A stretch of DNA of 7,329 nucleotides from the NCBI GenBank assembly GCA_937893485.1, contig CALBJL010000236.1:1-7329 (forward strand), written 5' to 3'. This stretch comes from an uncultured bacterium (GTDB taxonomy: Bacteria; Bacillota; Clostridia; Lachnospirales; Lachnospiraceae). Position numbers and translations under genes: made by a program. Under the pieces are notes generated by a model, which was given only the letters and a program-made list of their open reading frames with translations, made no database searches and had not been told where the DNA came from. Of this stretch, positions 1 through 6,274 are shown piece after piece (within the stretch, counting starts at the first letter, position 1; each line of letters starts with the position of its first letter).

Positions 1-1
1 C

Positions 2-343
2 AATACGCTCAAATATATGGACAAGCCGCAAGGTCTGATCCACATGAGGATCAAGGATGTCGGAGACTTTATTCAGGTGGAGATTGAGGATAACGGACGC
101 GGCATCGCAGCGCGTGACCTGCCGTACATTTTCGACCGTTTCTACCGCGCGGATGCGTCGCGGAATTCGGCGACGGGCGGCAGCGGCATCGGGCTGTCGA
201 TCGTGAAGAAGATCATTGAGGATCACGGCGGCAAGATCTGGGCGACATCAAAACCCGGCATCGGAACGATCATGTATTTTGTGATCCGCAAATATCAGGT
301 GGCTGACACGCAGCCGCAGGAGCATACAGGAGGAACCGCATGA
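2..343 (+). CDS. Sensor histidine kinase, C-terminal part of the ATP-binding domain (5' end outside window)
   Basis: This is the last 113 codons of a two-component sensor kinase; the sensor region, membrane segments and phospho-accepting His box lie upstream of the window. The reading frame is open from base 2. The visible part is the HATPase_c (Bergerat) fold: the tail of the N box (NTLKY, first residues), the G1 box DNGRGI at about residues 30-35, the F box FDRFYRAD shortly after, and the G2 box GGSGIGLSIVKK. These motifs bind ATP-Mg and supply the phosphate for the conserved His. There is no receiver or other domain after the ATPase, so this is a plain rather than a hybrid kinase at its C-terminus. 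Its TGA overlaps the ATG of the response regulator (ATGA), which implies translational coupling and makes the two proteins a cognate pair. The signal sensed cannot be told from this fragment. Confidence 0.95.
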   Translation, partial: NTLKYMDKPQGLIHMRIKDVGDFIQVEIEDNGRGIAARDLPYIFDRFYRADASRNSATGGSGIGLSIVKKIIEDHGGKIWATSKPGIGTIMYFVIRKYQVADTQPQEHTGGTA

Positions 344-1029
344 AAAAAATATTGATCATTGAGGATGAAATTTCGATCGCAGAGCTGGAAAAGGACTATC
401 TGGAGCTGAGTAATTTCGAGGTGGAGATCGAGGAGAATGGGCGCAAGGGTCTTGAGCGTGCGCTGGCGGAGGATTTTGACCTGTTTATTCTGGATCTCAT
501 GCTGCCGGATATGGATGGCTTTGACATCTGTCGGGAGATCCGTGACAAAAAGAATGTACCGATCCTTATGGTATCTGCGAAAAAGGATGATATTGATAAG
601 ATCCGCGGGCTGGGGCTGGGCGCGGACGATTACATCACGAAACCGTTTTCGCCAAGCGAGCTGGTCGCACGTGTAAAAGCCCATCTGGCGCGCTATGACA
701 CGCTGACATCCCCCGGTGCCGCACGTGGAAACGAGATCAAGATCCGCGGCATCCGCATCGATAAGACGGCACGGCGTGTGTGGGTGAACGATGAGGAGAA
801 GCAGTTTACGACAAAGGAGTTTGATCTTTTGACGTTTCTCGCAGAAAATCCGAATCGGGTCTTTTCAAAAGAGGAATTATTTAGTACAATTTGGGAAATG
901 GAGCCTGAGGGGGATATTGCTACGGTTACGGTTCACATCAAAAAGATCCGTGAAAAGATCGAGTATAACACCGCAAAGCCTCAGTATATAGAAACAATCT
1001 GGGGAGTGGGCTACCGTTTCAAGCTGTAG
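340..1029 (+). CDS. OmpR/PhoB-family response regulator (receiver plus winged helix)
   Basis: This 229-residue cytoplasmic DNA-binding response regulator is the partner of the upstream kinase. The N-terminal receiver covers about residues 1-120. Acidic residues Glu8-Asp9 bind Mg, Asp52 in the LDLMLPDMDG stretch is the phospho-acceptor, Ser79 is the switch hydroxyl, and Lys101 sits in the conserved KPF motif. A linker around 121-131 leads into the winged-helix Trans_reg_C domain (about 132-229), which has TTKEFDLL and the typical C-terminal IWGVGYRF. The length is normal for the family. The start is fixed by AGGAGG at 328-333, 6 nt before the ATG, and by the 4-bp overlap with the kinase gene. 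It ends with TAG. The style resembles VanR-like regulators of Firmicutes, but target genes cannot be inferred. No terminator is seen before the next gene, a stand-alone receiver. Confidence 0.97.
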   Translation: MKKILIIEDEISIAELEKDYLELSNFEVEIEENGRKGLERALAEDFDLFILDLMLPDMDGFDICREIRDKKNVPILMVSAKKDDIDKIRGLGLGADDYITKPFSPSELVARVKAHLARYDTLTSPGAARGNEIKIRGIRIDKTARRVWVNDEEKQFTTKEFDLLTFLAENPNRVFSKEELFSTIWEMEPEGDIATVTVHIKKIREKIEYNTAKPQYIETIWGVGYRFKL

Positions 1030-1101
1030 AGCTTGAATGATTGGAACAGTTTCATGGAATCATAGCGTCTGATCAGATCAGGCAGTAGAGGAGGGCATAA
1101 G

Positions 1102-1464
1102 ATGAAGACGATATTGGTTGTTGATGACGATAAGTTAAATTTAAATAATGCGATGAAGATCCTGTCACCCGCCTATAAGGTGATTCCTGTGCCTTCGGGC
1201 AAAATGGCGCTGAATTATCTGGCGAAAAATGTGCCGGATCTCATATTGCTGGACATTCTGATGCCGGAGATGGATGGCTTTGAAGTGATGCGCCAGATCC
1301 GTGCCAATGCGGAGTGGGCAGATGTGCCGGTGATTTTCCTGACCGCGGATGTGAGTCCCGAAACCTGTGAAAAGGGCGGTGCGCTCGGCGGTGCAGGCTT
1401 TATGGCGAAACCGCTTGAAGCGGCGCGCATGATCTCCGGTGTGGAGGCTGTGATCGGAAAATAG
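1102..1464 (+). CDS. Stand-alone CheY-like receiver protein
   Basis: This 120-residue protein is a single receiver domain with no output domain. The acidic cluster Asp8-Asp9-Asp10, the phospho-acceptor Asp51 (in LLDILMPEMDGFE), Thr81 and Lys103 (in AKPL) are all present, so it should be able to accept a phosphoryl group from a histidine kinase. The start is supported by GAGGAGGG at 1088-1095, 6 nt upstream of the ATG. It follows the kinase and OmpR-type regulator after 72 nt, on the same strand and without an obvious terminator, so co-transcription is plausible. Single-domain receivers act by binding a partner protein, as phosphate sinks, or as phosphorelay intermediates; which applies here cannot be seen. 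An unusual run of small residues, EKGGALGGAGFMAKP (about 90-104), occupies the beta4-alpha4-beta5 output face. It ends with TAG. Confidence 0.93.
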   Translation: MKTILVVDDDKLNLNNAMKILSPAYKVIPVPSGKMALNYLAKNVPDLILLDILMPEMDGFEVMRQIRANAEWADVPVIFLTADVSPETCEKGGALGGAGFMAKPLEAARMISGVEAVIGK

Positions 1465-1499
1465 CTTTAACTTCCAGTGATAGATCTCTGCGTCATGTA

Positions 1500-1514
1500 C
1501 ATACTAACAGTATG
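1500..1514 (+). promoter_or_regulatory. Small hairpin burying the start codon of the AI-2E family gene
   Basis: CATACT (1500-1505) and AGTATG (1509-1514) are perfect inverted repeats around a 3-nt loop, AAC. The right arm contains the ATG of the downstream gene. No Shine-Dalgarno-like purine run exists in the 20 nt before this ATG. The repeat is seen directly; any role in translation control is inference, and a 6-bp stem with a 3-nt loop is only modestly stable. Confidence 0.35.
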
Positions 1515-2630
1515 AACGAGCAGAGAAAGAATTGGGGAAAAAACAGGGACATTTTCAGATGGTATCGATGGATCAGACTGATAGGGATTACTCTGGCTGT
1601 ATATATTGCGATGGAATATATATTGCCGGTAGTATTCCCTTTTTGTGTCGGCTTTCTCATTGCGAGCATTCTCTACCCGCTGAGGCGGAGACTGGAGCGG
1701 CGGCTGCATATGCGCCGTGAGGCGGCGGGATATGTGGCATTGTTTACCGGTATCCTCGTGAGTCTGCTCATCGTCTGCGGCGTCGGTTACGGGATGCTTG
1801 CGGGAGGCAGTTATATGAGCCGGCGCGGACTGACCGACCAGCTGGTCGTACAGGGGCGCACCGTCTGGAATGGCTGCTGTGAGCGGCTGCATACGATGAC
1901 CGGACGGTGGATTATGGAAAAAGAAGATTATCGTGTGCTTGTAAGCTCCATCCGTGACCGCAGCATCCGGTTTGATCCGGTCAGTATATTGGATAATTGG
2001 AAAAATGTCAGCAGCGGTACGCTGCGCGTGATGGCATATACCCTCGTGACGGTCGTGAGCGCGCTGCTGATGATCAATGGCTATGAGCAGCTCATAGAAG
2101 ATCTGGGGGCGGCTGTGCGGGGGCTGTTCCATGACGGTTTCGGGCAGGCGGTGCGCAGTGTCGGAATGACTTATGTTAAGGCACAGCTTATCATCATGGC
2201 GACGATCACGACGATCTGTGTAGCAGGGCTGTTCGTAGCGCGACAGCCAAACTTTTTGTTGATCGGTGTGGCGATCGGCATCTGCGATGCACTGCCGTTT
2301 CTGGGAACCGGTATCTGCTTTCTGCCGTGGGCGCTGTGGCGCTTTTTCACGGGGCGCTATGCGACAGGCATCTGGTTTATTGTGTTGTATGTCGTGACGA
2401 GCTTTACGAGACAGGCGATGGAGCCGCGGCTGATCGGCAAAAAGATCGGTGTGCCGCCGCTCGCGGTGCTGGTCAGTATCTATGTGGGTGTAAAAGTATA
2501 TTCAAAGGGCGGCTTTTTGCTGGGACCGGTCAGTGCGTTTCTGATCTGGCAGATTTACAGCGGAAAAGCAGCGCAGGAGGATGCATATGCGAATGACAAC
2601 GAGACAGATCGAGCGGATGATTGTCTATGA
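1512..2630 (+). CDS. AI-2E family integral membrane protein, YtvI-like
   Basis: This 372-residue polytopic membrane protein belongs to the AI-2E (PerM) family. Hydrophobic segments lie at about residues 22-57 (two), 74-98, 171-189, 221-242, 245-275, 283-300 and 316-349. The region between 99 and 170 is hydrophilic and probably forms the large loop typical of the family. The C-terminal half carries the family signature DALPFLGTGICFLPWAL (259-275), RQAMEPRLIGKKIGVPPL (300-317) and the KGGFLLGPVSAF stretch. The length and this signature fit the sporulation membrane protein YtvI branch, which would suit a spore-forming Clostridium relative, but the subfamily call is inference. The ATG at 1512 is the only usable start in frame; it has no ribosome-binding site and sits in a hairpin. 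The hydrophilic acidic tail (351-372) is encoded where the next gene already begins. Confidence 0.88.
   Translation: MNEQRKNWGKNRDIFRWYRWIRLIGITLAVYIAMEYILPVVFPFCVGFLIASILYPLRRRLERRLHMRREAAGYVALFTGILVSLLIVCGVGYGMLAGGSYMSRRGLTDQLVVQGRTVWNGCCERLHTMTGRWIMEKEDYRVLVSSIRDRSIRFDPVSILDNWKNVSSGTLRVMAYTLVTVVSALLMINGYEQLIEDLGAAVRGLFHDGFGQAVRSVGMTYVKAQLIIMATITTICVAGLFVARQPNFLLIGVAIGICDALPFLGTGICFLPWALWRFFTGRYATGIWFIVLYVVTSFTRQAMEPRLIGKKIGVPPLAVLVSIYVGVKVYSKGGFLLGPVSAFLIWQIYSGKAAQEDAYANDNETDRADDCL
2575..2580 (+). promoter_or_regulatory. Ribosome-binding site that fixes the pseudouridine synthase start
   Basis: AGGAGG lies directly against the first ATG (2581), which would leave no spacer. It is 6 nt before the second in-frame ATG (2587). 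The second ATG is therefore the likely start. Confidence 0.7.
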
Positions 2631-3285
2631 GGATGAGGAGCTTCTTGTAGTTCACAAGCCGCCGTTTCTGGCGGTGGAGACAAAAAATATCAGGCAGCAG
2701 GATCTCGTCAGCCTGCTCACCAACCGTCGGGTGGCAAACGGAGCGCGCGGCGGGATCTATGTGATCCACCGCCTCGACCAGCCGGTGGAGGGACTGCTTG
2801 TGCTTGCAAAGACGCGGGAGGCTGCTGCGGCGCTCGGCAGGGAGCTCACGGGCAGTGGTTTTTCAAAGGAATATTATGCGGTTGTACAGGGGGTCACGGA
2901 ATCGTCAGGTAGTCTGATACATACCTTACAACGCAACGGGCGCACGAATACCTCGGCGGTAGTCATGGGAGCGGCTGCGGACGGAGGAAAAGAGGCGCGC
3001 CTTTCCTATGAGCGGCTGGCGGTAAAGGATGAAAAAAGCCTGCTCCGTATCGCTCTGGATACGGGCAGGCATCATCAGATCCGTGTGCAGCTTGCGGCGG
3101 CCGGGCATCCGCTCGTCGGGGATGTCAAATACGGCGGACAGCAGCCGTCCGGTGATGGGCATCCGCTCGCGCTCTGTAGCAGCAGACTGTGTTTTACACA
3201 TCCGAAAAGCAGCGAGCCGATGGAATTTTGTGCGGTTCCGACCGGTGCCGGCTTTGCGGAGTTTGCATCTGAACTTCATGTATAA
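2587..3285 (+). CDS. RluA-family RNA pseudouridine synthase
   Basis: This protein of about 232 residues isomerises uridine to pseudouridine in RNA. The RluA signature HRLDQPVEGLLVLAKT contains the catalytic Asp (Asp64 from the chosen start). A second family motif, GRHHQIRVQLAAAGHPLVGD, is a close variant of the usual GRTHQIRVHLA. The N-terminal YEDEELLVVHKPP is also typical. There is no S4 RNA-binding domain, so it is the short form; the RNA target (rRNA or tRNA position) cannot be assigned. The first ATG at 2581 is rejected because AGGAGG would have no spacer; 2587 gives 6 nt. The gene overlaps the 3' end of the AI-2E family gene by 44 bp in another frame, so the two are surely co-transcribed and probably translationally coupled. 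Its stop is only 11 nt from the stop of the convergent DUF362 gene. Confidence 0.93.
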   Translation: MRMTTRQIERMIVYEDEELLVVHKPPFLAVETKNIRQQDLVSLLTNRRVANGARGGIYVIHRLDQPVEGLLVLAKTREAAAALGRELTGSGFSKEYYAVVQGVTESSGSLIHTLQRNGRTNTSAVVMGAAADGGKEARLSYERLAVKDEKSLLRIALDTGRHHQIRVQLAAAGHPLVGDVKYGGQQPSGDGHPLALCSSRLCFTHPKSSEPMEFCAVPTGAGFAEFASELHV

Positions 3286-3296
3286 AGAGTTTGTCA

Positions 3297-4418
3297 TCAG
3301 ATTGTAATCAACTCATAATCGGAAGAACCAAGACCGATTTCGACCGCATGTGCGATGCAGGATTTCCATTCGGTATCGGGATGCGTCATGTGGAAGTGGT
3401 CATGTCCCTCGTGGTTGCCAAGTTTTTCAATATTTTCACCGAGAATACTCTCCTTGATCGGGATCTGGGCATTGCACAGATCGGCACATGCCTGATCGAG
3501 CGCAACCGGATCGAAGGAGGCGAGCATACCGACATTGGGAATGATCGGGATGTCGTTCTCTGAGTGGCAGTCGCAGTTCGGTGACACATCACAGATCAGC
3601 GAAACGTGGAAACACGGGCGGTTCTGGCAGACAGCCAGTGAATATTCTGCCATCTTGTAGTTGAGCATTGCGATGGAATCGCTGAAATCTGCCTCGATCG
3701 CATCCTTCGGGCAGACGGCGAGACATCTGCCACAGCCGACACATTTGTCGTGGTCGATCGAAGCCTTTTTGTCTTTGATGACCGGTGCGCCGTGTGCACA
3801 GATCCGTGAACATGCACCGCAGCCGATACAGTCGTCGATTCTGGCGACACTGGGCTTGCCGTCACAGTGCTGCTCCATCTTTCCGGCGCGTGAGCCGCAG
3901 CCCATGCCGATATTTTTTAACGTGCCTCCAAAGCCTGCCATCTCGTGACCCTTGAAATGCGTCAGTGAGATAAATACATCGGCATCCATGATCGCATGAC
4001 CAATCTTAGCCTCTTTGACATATTTTTGGTTGATCGGAACGATCGTCTCATCTGTGCCCTTGAGTCCGTCTGCAATCAGCACATGGCATCCGGTCTGGAG
4101 CGGTGAGAATCCGTTGACATAAGCGGTATCTAAGTGGTCGAGTGCATTTTTACGGCTGCCAACATAGAGTGTGTTGCAGTCGGTGAGGAACGGCTTACCG
4201 CCGCGCTCCTTTACATAGTCGGCTACGACCTTTGCGTAGTTTGGGCGCAGGAACGACAGATTGCCGTACTCGCCGAAATGGATTTTGATTGCAGCGTATT
4301 TATCCTGTAAATCAATCTGTTCGAAACCGGCACTGCGCATGAGACGGTGGAGCTTCTGCAGAAGATTTTCGTGATCGCTGGTTTTAAATGTGGTAAAATA
4401 AACAGATGATTTTGCCAT
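3297..4418 (-). CDS. DUF362 domain protein with two 4Fe-4S ferredoxin motifs
   Basis: This 373-residue protein has an N-terminal DUF362 region (about 1-190: AAIKIHFGEYGNLSFLRPNY, then the ISLTHFKGHEMAGFGGTLKNIGMGCGSR stretch around 151-177). A two-cluster ferredoxin segment follows: Cys197/200/203/207 (CIGCGACSRIC) and Cys226/229/232/236 (CVGCGRCLAVCP). The C-terminal part adds Cys264, 269, 276, 282 and 284 and a His-rich stretch HEGHDHFHMTH (336-346). It has no signal peptide or membrane segment, so it is a cytoplasmic Fe-S protein. DUF362 proteins are widespread in anaerobes and their reaction is not established; an electron-transfer role is inference. The frame extends upstream to 4511, but the start at 4418 is chosen because AGGAGGT precedes it by 9 nt and the protein begins MAKSSVYFTTF as in the family. 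The extra upstream residues look like translated promoter DNA. Confidence 0.93.
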   Translation of the reverse strand: MAKSSVYFTTFKTSDHENLLQKLHRLMRSAGFEQIDLQDKYAAIKIHFGEYGNLSFLRPNYAKVVADYVKERGGKPFLTDCNTLYVGSRKNALDHLDTAYVNGFSPLQTGCHVLIADGLKGTDETIVPINQKYVKEAKIGHAIMDADVFISLTHFKGHEMAGFGGTLKNIGMGCGSRAGKMEQHCDGKPSVARIDDCIGCGACSRICAHGAPVIKDKKASIDHDKCVGCGRCLAVCPKDAIEADFSDSIAMLNYKMAEYSLAVCQNRPCFHVSLICDVSPNCDCHSENDIPIIPNVGMLASFDPVALDQACADLCNAQIPIKESILGENIEKLGNHEGHDHFHMTHPDTEWKSCIAHAVEIGLGSSDYELITI

Positions 4419-4428
4419 TTTTAGTGTA

Positions 4429-4434
4429 CCTCCT
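4429..4434 (-). promoter_or_regulatory. Ribosome-binding site for the DUF362 gene
   Basis: CCTCCT on the + strand reads AGGAGG on the - strand, 10 nt upstream of the ATG at 4418. It selects this start over the ATG at 4511. Confidence 0.8.
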
Positions 4435-4445
4435 GAAACAATAAC

Positions 4446-4475
4446 ATAATACTTTTGTAGAATAAGTAGTTTCAA
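4446..4475 (-). promoter_or_regulatory. Candidate sigma-A promoter of the DUF362 gene
   Basis: On the - strand TTGAAA (4475-4470) is followed after 18 nt by TATTAT (4451-4446). Each hexamer differs from consensus at one position. The -10 ends about 28 nt before the start codon, leaving room for the ribosome site. It lies in the intergenic region divergent from the MATE gene. The match is by eye only. Confidence 0.5.
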
Positions 4476-4543
4476 GTTTAGCGCATGGAATATAAAATTA
4501 CAAGATTTCACATGAAATTATTGAGAAAAATAATCATATGATA

Positions 4544-4550
4544 AAGGGGA
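4544..4550 (+). promoter_or_regulatory. Ribosome-binding site fixing the MATE start
   Basis: AAGGGGA lies 5 nt before the ATG at 4556. The earlier in-frame ATG at 4538 has only a weak purine run before it and would place this site inside the coding region. Confidence 0.55.
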
Positions 4551-4555
4551 AAAAC

Positions 4556-5887
4556 ATGAAAATACAATTATCGGAGCATTTTACTTACAGGAAATTATTA
4601 ACGTTTGTGTTTCCGTCCATCGTAATGATGATTTTTACGTCCATCTATAGCGTGGTGGACGGGCTGTTTGTGTCCAATTACGTCGGAAAAACCGCGCTCG
4701 CGGCGATCAACCTGATCCTGCCGTTTATGATGGGCATTTCCGCGCTTGGATTCATGATCGGAACCGGAGGCAGCGCGATCGTTGGAAAGACGCTCGGCGA
4801 GGGCAGGCATGAGAAAGCCAATGAGTATTTCTCGATGCTTGTCTATGTGACAGTGGTGCTTGGCATCGCCGTGACGGTGCTTGGAGAGCTGTTCGTTCCG
4901 GTTATGGCAAAAGCGCTCGGCGCAGAGGGCGAGCTGCTGAGTAACTGTGTGCTTTACGGTAGGCTGACACTTATTTCGATGCCTGCATTTATGCTGCAAA
5001 ACGTATTTCAGAGTTTTTTTGTGACCGCAGAGAAGCCCAAGCTTGGTCTGGGCGTGATTGTGACGGCGGGTGTGACCAATATGGTGCTGGATCTGCTGTT
5101 TGTCGGCATTTTTGGCTGGGGACTGGCAGGTGCCGGAGTGGCGACCGTATGTGGTGAGTTCATCGGAGGCCTGTTCCCGATCTTCTATTTCAGCAGGAAA
5201 AATTCGAGTCTGCTGCGGCTCGGCAGGACGCATTTTGATGGAGACGTACTGCTCAAAACGTGTGTGAACGGTTCATCTGAGCTGATGACGAACATATCCA
5301 GCTCGATTGTGAATGCGTTGTACAATATGCAGTTGATGGAGCTGGCAGGGGAAAACGGTGTGGCATCCTACGGTACGATTATGTATGTGAACTTTGTGTT
5401 TATCTCGATCTTTTTGGGATATTCGATCGGAAGTGCGCCGATCATCAGCTACCATTATGGTGCCGGAAACGGGGACGAGCTGCGGAGCCTGTTCCGAAAG
5501 AGCCTGAGGCTTATCGGTGCATGGGGCGCAGGACTTGCGGTGCTCGCACAGCTTCTCGCATATCCGGCGGCGAAGGTGTTTGTCGGCTATGACAGTGAAC
5601 TGCTGGCGATGACCGAGCAGGGATTCCGTATTTTCTGCCTTGTGTACCTGATCAACGGCTTTAACATATTCGGATCTTCGTTTTTCACGGCGCTCAACAA
5701 TGGCGTTGTGTCGGCAGTGATCTCCTTTTTGCGGACGCTGGTCTTCCAGATTGGAGCAGTGCTTATTTTACCGGGTATCTTTGGCATGGACGGCATCTGG
5801 AGCGCGGTCGTTGTCGCGGAGCTGCTGACGCTGTGCGTGACACTGACATTTTTTGTTGGATGTCGGAAGAAGTATCATTATGCGTAA
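4556..5887 (+). CDS. MATE family multidrug/organic compound exporter
   Basis: This protein of 443 residues is a membrane antiporter of the MATE superfamily, which exports drugs or metabolites in exchange for Na+ or H+. It shows the usual 12-helix pattern in two repeats. Seen directly are the first-helix FPSIVMMIFTSIYSVVDGLF with VDGLFVSNYVG (34-44), the GTGGSAIVGKTLGEGRHEKAN loop (69-89), the VTAGVTNMVLDLLFVG helix (169-184), GYSIGSAPIISYHYGAGN (288-305) and the C-terminal MDGIWSAVVVAELL (411-424). The length is normal for the family, with a short basic tail (CRKKYHYA). It fits the clostridial DinF/NorM-like group; the substrate cannot be inferred. An alternative start at 4538 would add six residues. 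It is transcribed divergently from the DUF362 gene; no promoter as clean as the DUF362 one was found for it, and no clear terminator follows it. Confidence 0.95.
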   Translation: MKIQLSEHFTYRKLLTFVFPSIVMMIFTSIYSVVDGLFVSNYVGKTALAAINLILPFMMGISALGFMIGTGGSAIVGKTLGEGRHEKANEYFSMLVYVTVVLGIAVTVLGELFVPVMAKALGAEGELLSNCVLYGRLTLISMPAFMLQNVFQSFFVTAEKPKLGLGVIVTAGVTNMVLDLLFVGIFGWGLAGAGVATVCGEFIGGLFPIFYFSRKNSSLLRLGRTHFDGDVLLKTCVNGSSELMTNISSSIVNALYNMQLMELAGENGVASYGTIMYVNFVFISIFLGYSIGSAPIISYHYGAGNGDELRSLFRKSLRLIGAWGAGLAVLAQLLAYPAAKVFVGYDSELLAMTEQGFRIFCLVYLINGFNIFGSSFFTALNNGVVSAVISFLRTLVFQIGAVLILPGIFGMDGIWSAVVVAELLTLCVTLTFFVGCRKKYHYA

Positions 5888-5951
5888 AATGATGTGGCTG
5901 TGTGAGTTGATCCAAGAATCGATAAGATACAGAAGAATGAAAGAAAAATTA

Positions 5952-5980
5952 TTGTAAATTTATTTATCTGGGCATATACT
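5952..5980 (+). promoter_or_regulatory. Promoter of the toxin-antitoxin operon
   Basis: TTGTAA (5952-5957) and TATACT (5975-5980) are separated by exactly 17 nt. The -10 has five of six consensus bases and the -35 four of six. It precedes the antitoxin ATG by 24 nt, with the purine-rich ribosome site AGGAAAGGGG between them, and suits an autonomously transcribed toxin-antitoxin operon. Confidence 0.6.
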
Positions 5981-6007
5981 ATAAGCAGGAAAGGGGTGTT
6001 GTATATG
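5973..6007 (+). repeat. Spaced inverted repeat over the -10 box and antitoxin start; possible operator
   Basis: CATATAC (5973-5979) and GTATATG (6001-6007) are perfect reverse complements 21 nt apart. One arm overlaps the -10 hexamer and the other ends in the antitoxin ATG. Ribbon-helix-helix antitoxins repress their own promoters by binding inverted repeats, so this is a reasonable candidate operator, but the arms are AT-rich and could be chance. Confidence 0.3.
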
Positions 6008-6274
6008 GCACAGGCAGTTAATGTGAATTTTAAATTGGACGCAGATGTAAAAAAGAGTATGGAGCAGGTGTGCTCTGAATTAGGTCTTTCCATGAGTGCG
6101 GCATTTACTATATTTGCCAAAAAAGTAGGAAGGGAGAAGCGCATTCCGTTTGAAGTATCGGTAGATCCGTTTTATTCGGAGAGCAATATCCGTTATCTGG
6201 AAAATATTGCACATGATATTAAAGCCGGAAAAGCACACTTTGCGGAGCATGATTTGATAGAGGGGGATGAATGA
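6005..6274 (+). CDS. RelB/DinJ-family antitoxin paired with YoeB
   Basis: This antitoxin of 89 residues acts as a cytoplasmic DNA-binding protein that neutralises the toxin encoded just downstream. The N-terminus (about 1-50) is the RelB/DinJ ribbon-helix-helix: the strand VNVNFKLD, a helix DVKKSMEQVCSELGLS, then SAAFTIFAKKVGREKRIPFEV. The C-terminus (SNIRYLENIAHDIKAGKAHFAEHDLIE, about 60-86) has the Leu/Ile and Lys-Ala-Gly spacing seen in the toxin-wrapping tails of antitoxins that pair with YoeB. The ATG at 6005 is chosen because AGGAAAGGGG sits about 8 nt upstream; an in-frame GTG at 5996 lies within that site. Its TGA overlaps the toxin ATG by 4 bp. The region is visibly richer in A and T than the MATE and kinase genes, consistent with a mobile toxin-antitoxin cassette. 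It is intact even though the toxin frame is broken. Confidence 0.9.
   Translation: MAQAVNVNFKLDADVKKSMEQVCSELGLSMSAAFTIFAKKVGREKRIPFEVSVDPFYSESNIRYLENIAHDIKAGKAHFAEHDLIEGDE

Noticed and set aside
1467..2132. Long minus-strand ORF opposite the AI-2E family gene
   Set aside because: It is a shadow frame of a gene with clear membrane segments and family motifs. Its translation is His/Gln/Pro rich with no start signal.
4419..4511. N-terminal extension of the DUF362 protein up to an ATG at 4511
   Set aside because: The added 31 residues have no ribosome site, overlap the candidate promoter, and do not look like the family. The ATG at 4418 has AGGAGGT at the right distance.
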